A DNA stretch of 64,000 bases from Moniliophthora roreri. Taxonomy: Eukaryota > Basidiomycota > Agaricomycetes > Agaricales > Marasmiaceae. Position 1 is the first letter of the stretch, and each line of letters begins with the position of its first letter. The stretch lies in contig LATX02000184.1 in NCBI GenBank assembly GCA_001466705.2, positions 62,001 to 126,000 of the forward strand, read 5' to 3'. The translations under genes were made by a program, and so were the position numbers. Positions 57,259 to 64,000 of the stretch are shown one piece after another. The notes below the pieces were generated by a model. The model saw nothing but the letters and a program-made list of their open reading frames with translations, made no database searches and had not been told where the DNA came from.

Positions 57259-58892
57259 ATGGCTCAGGATTTATTCTACATTGACCTCACCCCGGACACC
57301 AACATTGTTACAGAAGAAAAGGAAAGGGCGGAGGAGGTCCAAAAAATCGCAGAAAAGCAGGAACATCCGGAATCAACACTGCTTCTCCCATCTCACGTCT
57401 CCGTCCTTGGCTCACTACCCGTACAAAATATACCTTCGCCCCCCTCACTAGATACAGCGGATGACTACATTGAATTTTTGGACTATGGCGGTCCTTCAAG
57501 TGTCAGTTTTGCTCTGATATGGTTTCTTTTTCTTTTGGATGTTGAAGATTGATGAATAGGAAGCTGGCCTAGTGCGTTATTTTGAAACTCAAGAAGAGAA
57601 GGGGCAGCCCAACGCAACAATCACGGTCTGCAAGCGCTGCGGAGCGAAAGGCGAGCACAAGACATCTAATTGTCCAGTTATAATTGTGCGTTCTTGATAT
57701 TTTCTGTGTTTGAACAAGCAACCGATATCGTGTCCTAGTGTTTGACCTGCGGCGTACGAAATGAACATACAACACATTCGTGTCCAATCAGCAAAGTCTG
57801 CTTTAGTTGTGGAATGAAGGGTCACATAAATGCGGTGTGTAATTATCGCACCTTTTTGCTAGTCTGTTGATCTGGTGTTGGACGTCAGAATTGTCCCAAC
57901 CGCGGTCTCAGATACAACGAAAGTAAATACGACGACTGTCATCGTTGTGGCTCTGCAATACACTCAACCCATGTATGCCAGTTCTTTGACGTTTTCGCAA
58001 CCCAATATTGATTTTATCCTTCCACTAGGAATGTCCAACAGTATGGAGACTGTACGAGTATGTGTCGGAAACGGATAAGAACAAAACACTCAAAACCCGG
58101 CGTTCCAAGAAGAAATTACCACTCGGACAGGGGGGTGAAGGCTACATAGCTGAAGACGTCTGGTGTTATAACTGTGGTGGTTCGGGTCACTGGGGAGATG
58201 TACGTCAAGTGTTGTGATATCTCTTAACTAGCTAATGTACTCCGCAGGATTGTAAAGTGACACCACACAATGGCGATGCACCGGCAGAGTATTCAGCGTT
58301 TGGGTCGAACAATCTATTTTCTGGTCCTTTTGCAGACTTTTCCGCTGACCAAGCTTCGACGACACGCCACGAACCTCAAGAATGGGAGAAAGAAGATTAT
58401 TGGGGTGATCGCGTACCGACTAATGTTGGAAAGAAGGGGCGCAAGAAGGAAATAGCGACACTGAAGGCTCAACAACGTGACGAAGACGACGATTGGTTTG
58501 CTCCTCTTCAACCTATTCGTCGCCCTAATGCGTCTGGCAAAATGAAGTTCAATATCAAAGCAGGAACCAGTCTCTTGGATCGGATCAGCGACATCCCAGT
58601 GGCGGCTGAGGAAGGCCCATGGAAGAAGAGATCCAGGGATGATGAAGGCGGAGATTCGAAATCGAGCAGAGGTTGGGAAAAGGACAGAAAGAAGGACCGA
58701 GAAAAAGACAGAGGAAACAGAGGACAACACGCAGAGGATTTAAGGGACAAGGACAGGCGAAAAAAGGATCGAAATACGAACTATGACAGCAGGAGATCTC
58801 GCGATAAGCTAGAGAGGCACGATTCGAGAAATTCTGATCTGAGCCGACGGAGTGAAAACGGTCCGCGATATAGAGGTGGTTATAATAGATAA
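57259..58892 (+). CDS. AIR1: Zinc-knuckle protein of the TRAMP complex (AIR1/AIR2 type)
   Basis: Starts MAQDLFYIDLTPDTNIVTEE. After an acidic N-terminal part, five CCHC knuckles follow across small exons: CKRCGAKGEHKTSNC; CLTCGVRNEHTTHSC; CFSCGMKGHINANC; CHRCGSAIHSTHEC; and, after a basic linker, CYNCGGSGHWGDDC. Between the fourth and fifth knuckle lie WRLYEYV and KKKLPLG, typical of Air proteins. The C-terminal third is Arg/Asp/Lys-rich with RDKLERHDSR repeats. In yeast the Air proteins bind RNA and connect Trf4/5 polymerase and Mtr4 helicase for nuclear exosome decay. It is longer at the C-terminus than the yeast proteins. Stop at 58890-58892, 98 bp before the converging Cu-ATPase stop. Confidence 0.9.
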
Positions 58893-58990
58893 ATTGGAAT
58901 ATAGTAGATGTCGGCGAGATAGTTATACAGTGATGCACATGACTGATCATGAATCGAGGCGCAATCTAGTCGTATCAGGATATCCAATGC

Positions 58991-61900
58991 TTATAGTGTA
59001 GGTTTCGGTGGTTTGTAAAGTCTCAGAAGCAATGAACTGCATACGACTGAGATAGATCTAGGAGGAAGAGTGAGCATAAAACAGCAGAAGTAAGCCTGGA
59101 GTACTACTCACGAGAGTGCCATCGCTAGTGCAGCCCAGACTGGATCTAGGCGTACTCTTCCTGCGGGATATATGACCCCCGCGGCGATAGGCAATGCTGC
59201 CATGTTGTACATGATGGCCCAAACCTGCCAGAAAGCGAATGAGCTTTCAGGATTCCGAATAGGATGATGCTTACAAAGTTGAATTTGACCCTGCGAATCA
59301 CGGCTTTGGATAAATCTACCAGAGTCACTAGCCCATGTAGATCTGAAGTTAAGAGAATGAAGCTCGCACTAGACACCGCAACGTCACCTGCACAAACGTC
59401 AATGATTACACACAGCATGATTCATCCAAGGACTTACTACCAGAACCGATAGCAACCCCCACATCGGCAAGACTCAATGCGACTGAGTCATTAATGCCAT
59501 CTCCTACCATCGCTACCACTGCTCTTTGTCCAGATTGCGACTCATCTACAGGACATCCACGTTGAATCCATTGCACTTTTTCACCCTAAATGATATCCTG
59601 AGCCCGAACAATCTGCTGATGTGTGGGAAGTGGTTTACCTTCTCGTGTGGCAAAACACCAGCAATGACATTGGATTCTGGAATGCCAACTAGAGCGGCGA
59701 TGGCCAACGCAGTTTTGGGATGATCCCCCGAGACAATCCATGGCGTGATACCTCGCTTTCTGAACCAAGCAACCACGGCAGGTGCTTCATCTCGAAGGAT
59801 ATCTGCCACAGCAAAGACAGCTGCGAGCCGGTATCCTCCTGTAGTTCCGACTGCGACAAAAACGACACCTCTAGCCTGCGTTTTCCACGTATCTGCCTGT
59901 TCGCAGATTTCGTCGGGAATAAGTGCGTTATGATCACGCATCCATGCGTCATTGCCGAGGACGACTGTATACGGGGTATCGATGAAGGTGGCCTTCAAAC
60001 CCCTTCCAGGGGTCTCTGAATACGAGGATCCTTCCATATGCTTCATAGGCCGACTTTGACAATACTTGTTCAGCGCCGAAGCTAGTGGATGTGAACTGGT
60101 CGACTCCATTTCGTGAACCATTCCCAGAACTATTTCTTCAGCGAAGTCTCCGGCAAACCAGGCATCAGACACTTGAAGCTCTCCCCTTGTAAGCGTTCCA
60201 GTCTTATCGAAGACGATAGCATTGAGACGGGAGGCTTCTTGAAAAGCCTCGCCTCCTCCTCGTGCAAGAATGCCAGATTTGGCTGCTAACCCAGTGCCCA
60301 CAAGTAAGGCGGTAGGTGCTGCCAGTCCTATCCCACAGGGACATGCCACCACAAAAACGGCGATGGCAAATTCCAGAGACCAGACAGCTACTCCTCGGGT
60401 ATTAGATCTGTTTGGAAGCGATCCAATGATCCACTCACCCCATCCACCTATTTCAGCATCCATGTAACCCTCCGGGAGACTGCCGGATAGCCCGAGCGAA
60501 AGCCAGATGATCCAAGTCAATAGCGCCAAAAGCGTAATAACTGGCACGAAATAACCAGTTACTATGTCGGCTACTTTTTCCATCGGAGCACGCTTAGTTT
60601 GCCCCTCGCGAACGATCTGCATAATGTTGTCCAACCTGCAGAGAAATCAGAATAGATGACAATGGTCAAGTACCACACGTACATAGTCTGGCCTCCGATT
60701 TCTTCAACTCGTATATGAACAACATTGCCCTTGTTGAATGTTCCAAGATAGACCTTTTCCCCAGATGTCTTCACCACTGGCCTTGACTCACCGGTCAAAG
60801 AACTCTCGTCAAACGTGCCGCGTTCTCCGGGAACAATCGTACCGTCTGCGGGAGGCGTGGCGCCATGTAGAACCCGGACAACGTCGCCAACTTCCAGTAG
60901 ATTAACAGGGACCTTCTCTACCCTCATTCCGGGGCCTGTAGTGTAGCCAGCTGCGGATGACTCAACACTGGCTTTTTCCAAATCTTTTTCTGGAGATTCC
61001 AAGGTGGAATCCGAAGGCAAACCGGATTTAGAAGGCCCTGGAAGAAGTAGCAAGGCCTCGGCAGGACGTAAAGAAGCAAGAGCCGTTATGGCATCAGCTG
61101 TGCGGAACTTGCTGTAGGCCTCCAGGTAACGCCCTATCTTTTCGATCAGTGATTGCAGCTTCTTACTAGCAACCTCACTCACCAGCAAGAAGGAACATGG
61201 TCAACAGGACAACGGAGTCAAAGTATGTGGATGTATCTCCCATTCCATGACGTGAAGGAGGTTGTATTGCAGCAAGGCAGAGGAGGGCGACCGACGCAAA
61301 ATAAGCGACTGAGACACCAGCTGAGACCAGAAGGTTCATACTACCGAAGCGTGTGAACCGTTTCAGAAGTGGCACAGCGCTTTTCTTGCGCCATAGTGCG
61401 CAAATCTCCTTGGTGCTTCGGTGGTGGAACAGACCCGCGCTATAGAACATCGCCGGAGTGGCAAGGATAAAAAGAGCCCATTGCACTCGTGATGCATTTC
61501 CACTCCACATTGGCTGCATGAGATACATCTTTACGGTGTTGTCATTTCTGACGAGAGACATGTAGACAATGCCGAGTATGAAGGTTGGAATGGCCAGGAT
61601 CACAGTGAAAATCAGCCGCGTTAACATGTTTGACTGTTCCTGAAGCCTTATAGCCCGCGAGCGCTCTTCTAGAGATGGCGGGTGAAAGATTGTGACCACG
61701 AATTGAGGTGAATCCGAAGTGATTGCATGTATAATGCTGCGAACGGTAAATTTTGGAGGGTCAGGGTCGTAGGAAAGCGTCAGGAGAGGTTCACGATAAT
61801 CCTTCAAAGGTTTCACCACCGTCACGCGGGAGTCTAGTTTATCCAAGCTGGTCATTATACGTGAGGGGCAGTCGCTAGTGGGAAGTCAGGGTCAGAAAGA

Positions 61901-62652
61901 AGTTTATGTAGTGTTCGAGGGGACGACTTACGAGCAGAACATCCCTTTCACTTGTAGGGTGACTGTGCGAGTGACCTGTGTTTTACAGGAGTCTGGAAGA
62001 CGGTCCAGAGGCTTGACTTCCATCAGCGTGGCGTCAAAACCACAGTCTTCAATAGACTCTCGCATTTTGTCTGCCAAATCTTGACGATCTATTATGGCGG
62101 TTGCAGAATTGGCTAGAAGATTGACCGCAATTTCAGAGACACCAGGAATTTCTTGCAAGGCACGATGTAGGGCGTTCGTGCAGGCCGAGCACGTCATGCC
62201 CGACACAGAGAAAAGAACCTGGAATGAAGAGACACTATCGATGGGGGTTAGGGGAGGCTTTGATATTAAATCAGTCGATGTTTTTTCCGACTTCATCGCT
62301 GCCTTTTGCTGGCACAAGGTGCACCGTTGTATGTGCCTGTCATGATGTGGGAGAGTTAATGCTTGGAGTGGACCAAACACAGATTCGTCAGGGACGACCC
62401 CAAACCCTGCATCTACGAGGGTATCTCGAATGACTGCGGGGACAAGGGAGGCTTCATGATGAATTGTCACTGATTGCAGTACAACAGAAACCTCGATGGA
62501 GGAAGGTGTGGGCACCAGCGAAGAAAGGACCTCCTCGATAACGCGTACACAGCTAGAAAGAGAAGGTGAGGAGCATGCACTAATTTCTCACAGGACACGT
62601 ACCTTGCGCAATGTAAGTTGGAGAGAAAGAAAACGGTGACATGGTCAGCCAT
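58991..62652 (-). CDS. CCC2: Cu(+)-transporting P1B-type ATPase (CCC2-like)
   Basis: Starts MADHVTVFFLSNLHCASC at 62652; the first metal-binding site LHCASC is made by splicing over an intron near 62605-62555. Two more sites are GMTCSAC and GMFCSDC (split by an intron near 61925-61870). Between them is a CTLCQQK motif. Then come membrane helices, the actuator motif LTGESRPVV, the transport motif VACPCGIGLAAP, phosphorylation site DKTGTLT, an SSHPLA version of the HP motif, and GDGINDS. The C-terminus reads LLLRLYKPPKPTL before TAA at 58991-58993. It should pump Cu(I) into the secretory pathway or out of the cell. Whether it is the Golgi (CCC2) or detoxifying type is not decided by sequence alone. 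Confidence 0.9.
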
Positions 62653-62940
62653 CTTCACAGAGGTAACTGGACCTTAGGGATGCATTGGAAGATTCCACAG
62701 TGAGCAAAATATATAGGCCAAAGGACATGGGAGTTTCGTAAGCCAGCGAGATATTTTTTGGAGGCGCATCTCTGTCATCATTGACATGGAGGCAATTGTG
62801 CGCAAAAACGTGGCACAGTCCACTTTCTCACGCAACGGGCCGAACTGATTTCGGCGTCTGTGGGTTTCGATTCCTCAAGGTGGACGAGTGGCACTGGCAG
62901 TGCTCTGACTGCCCTCATCCCTGGCCTCGAGCACACCATT
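62653..62940. promoter_or_regulatory. Divergent promoter region (288 bp) between Cu-ATPase and VIP1-like gene
   Basis: The interval lies between a minus-strand and a plus-strand start. An AATATATAGG stretch near 62708-62717 is a TATA-like candidate. I see no clear copper-response motif. The VIP1-like start may be further left, which would shrink it. Confidence 0.45.
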
Positions 62941-64000
62941 ATGAGACAAAGCCGTTTTTCAGGTTTCTTCAACGCTTCACCAGATAATCGCTCCAGTTCT
63001 CGCATCACACGCTCGTCGTCCCCGACATCTTCGACCGGTTCCTTCACCGACTTGATTCACGAAAATGGCCTATCGCACCTGCCAACAACGCCAGTAGTCC
63101 TGGGCGTATGTGCCATGGATGTCAAAGCAAGATCCAGAGCTATGAGGGAAATTCTGATACGGCTGGTGGAAAGAGCCCGAGGTACAATTGAGGTGAAAGT
63201 TTTCAGTGATAAAGTCATTCTGGATGAGGGTACGTTCCGGAGCCGCCTTTTCCCCTACGTTTCAGGGTCCCTTATTCTATTATTCGTAGCTGTTGAAAAC
63301 TGGCCTCGTTGCGATATTCTTATTTCATTCTTCTCCACCGATTTCCCCCTGGATAAAGCCATTGAATACGTTAAGCTTCGCCAACCCTTTTGCATTAACG
63401 ACCTTCCCCCCCAAGCATTGTTATGGGATAGACGCCTGGTCGCAGCTGTATTGGATCATCTAAAAGTTCCGACCCCTCGACGGTTGGTGGCCTCCAGGGA
63501 TGGTGGTCCTAAAATCGATGACGAATTGAAAAAGTTGATGAAGGAGAGATTGGACATCGACCTTGGTGGATACCAAGTGACCCCTGAAGTATCGCTTCGT
63601 GGAGATGGGAATGCAATTGTCATTGACGGACAAGTGTTGGAGAAACCATTTGTTGAAAAACCCGTCAGCGGGGAAGATCACAACGTCTACATTTACTTCC
63701 GAGGAGGTGGTGGTCGTAGACTTTTCCGCAAGGTATACTCGATTACTTTTCCAGATCACGTTCCACACTCATTTGGACTCACTAAGGTTGGCAATAAATC
63801 TAGCGAACTAGATCCGATATTGAATCATCCTCGAACCGACGGATCGTACATCTACGAAGAATTTATTGACGTAGACAACTCGGAGGACATCAAGGTCTAC
63901 ACGGTTGGAAAAGAATACACACATGCTGAAACAAGGAAATCTCCCGTTGTCGATGGAGTGGTCAGGCGTAATACTGAAGGCAAGGAAATCAGGTACGACT
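62941..64000 (+). CDS. VIP1: VIP1/PPIP5K inositol pyrophosphate kinase, N-terminal part, cut by the window end
   Basis: The ATG at 62941 gives [19 protein letters not shown], a Ser-rich lead, then [20 protein letters not shown], the start of the Vip1 kinase N-terminal domain. Introns at about 63229-63289 and 63733-63787 join [18 protein letters not shown] and [13 protein letters not shown]. Typical family stretches are visible: [53 protein letters not shown] and [19 protein letters not shown] of the ATP-grasp kinase. The C-terminal part, including the phosphatase-like domain, lies beyond 64000. It makes 1-diphosphoinositol phosphates, signals for polarity and phosphate state. The start is uncertain because an overlapping upstream frame is also open. 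Confidence 0.88.
   Translation, partial: MRQSRFSGFFNASPDNRSSSRITRSSSPTSSTGSFTDLIHENGLSHLPTTPVVLGVCAMDVKARSRAMREILIRLVERARGTIEVKVFSDKVILDEGTFRSRLFPYVSGSLILLFVAVENWPRCDILISFFSTDFPLDKAIEYVKLRQPFCINDLPPQALLWDRRLVAAVLDHLKVPTPRRLVASRDGGPKIDDELKKLMKERLDIDLGGYQVTPEVSLRGDGNAIVIDGQVLEKPFVEKPVSGEDHNVYIYFRGGGGRRLFRKVYSITFPDHVPHSFGLTKVGNKSSELDPILNHPRTDGSYIYEEFIDVDNSEDIKVYTVGKEYTHAETRKSPVVDGVVRRNTEGKEIRYD

Overview
The window looks like a nuclear scaffold from a filamentous fungus, most likely an Agaricomycete (mushroom-forming basidiomycete). Host genes have many short introns (about 45-70 nt), encode typical basidiomycete proteins and sit close together. The repeats include a Tf1/sushi-type chromovirus and gag genes of the kind common in Agaricomycete LTR retrotransposons. 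I do not name a species.

The window has two compartments. Bases 1 to about 31,942 are an AT-rich, CpG-poor nest of transposable elements with no recognisable host gene. They hold: a terminal-inverted-repeat family of about 1.75 kb (called R1 here; copies at 839-3463, 5957-6849, 6850-9220 and, reversed, 30680-31941); an LTR-like family (R2; 13778-15260, 16148-17240, 21332-21910 plus 29215-29926, and 29928-30679) with decayed gag genes on the minus strand and no visible pol; two small CACTA-type elements (7532-8153 and 13031-13777); and a structurally complete but mutated minus-strand Ty3 chromovirus (21911-29209). For the chromovirus the 527-bp LTRs, a 5-bp target duplication, polypurine tract, self-priming site, TATA box and a -1 frameshift signal can all be read. 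Nesting order can be inferred: the chromovirus entered R2, R1 entered R2, and one CACTA element entered R1. Five single N bases mark scaffold joins; at least two look like overlapping contig ends that were never merged.

From about 32 kb to the right end the sequence is ordinary gene-dense host DNA with two short TA-flanked MITEs (32365-32639 and 38415-38610). In order: peroxisomal adenine nucleotide carrier (-), tRNA-Leu(CAA) (+), a large UBA/Cys-rich/UBC ubiquitin-conjugating protein (-), GILT-family thiol reductase (-), MIX23/Cid2 (-), C2H2 zinc-finger protein (-), an unknown protein (-), a kelch-propeller membrane protein (+), a basidiomycete protein of unknown function (-), an HDEL-tailed ER Hsp90 of the GRP94 type (-), a WW/FF-domain TCERG1-like factor (-), a TRAMP zinc-knuckle protein of the AIR type (+), a Cu(+)-transporting P-type ATPase (-) and the N-terminal part of a VIP1/PPIP5K inositol pyrophosphate kinase (+, cut by the window end). 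Most are housekeeping genes and do not form one pathway. Two divergent pairs probably share short promoters: TCERG1-like/AIR (73 bp apart, both RNA-processing) and Cu-ATPase/VIP1 (288 bp apart).

Protein readings of intron-containing genes were assembled by eye from GT/AG junctions, so exon edges are approximate.
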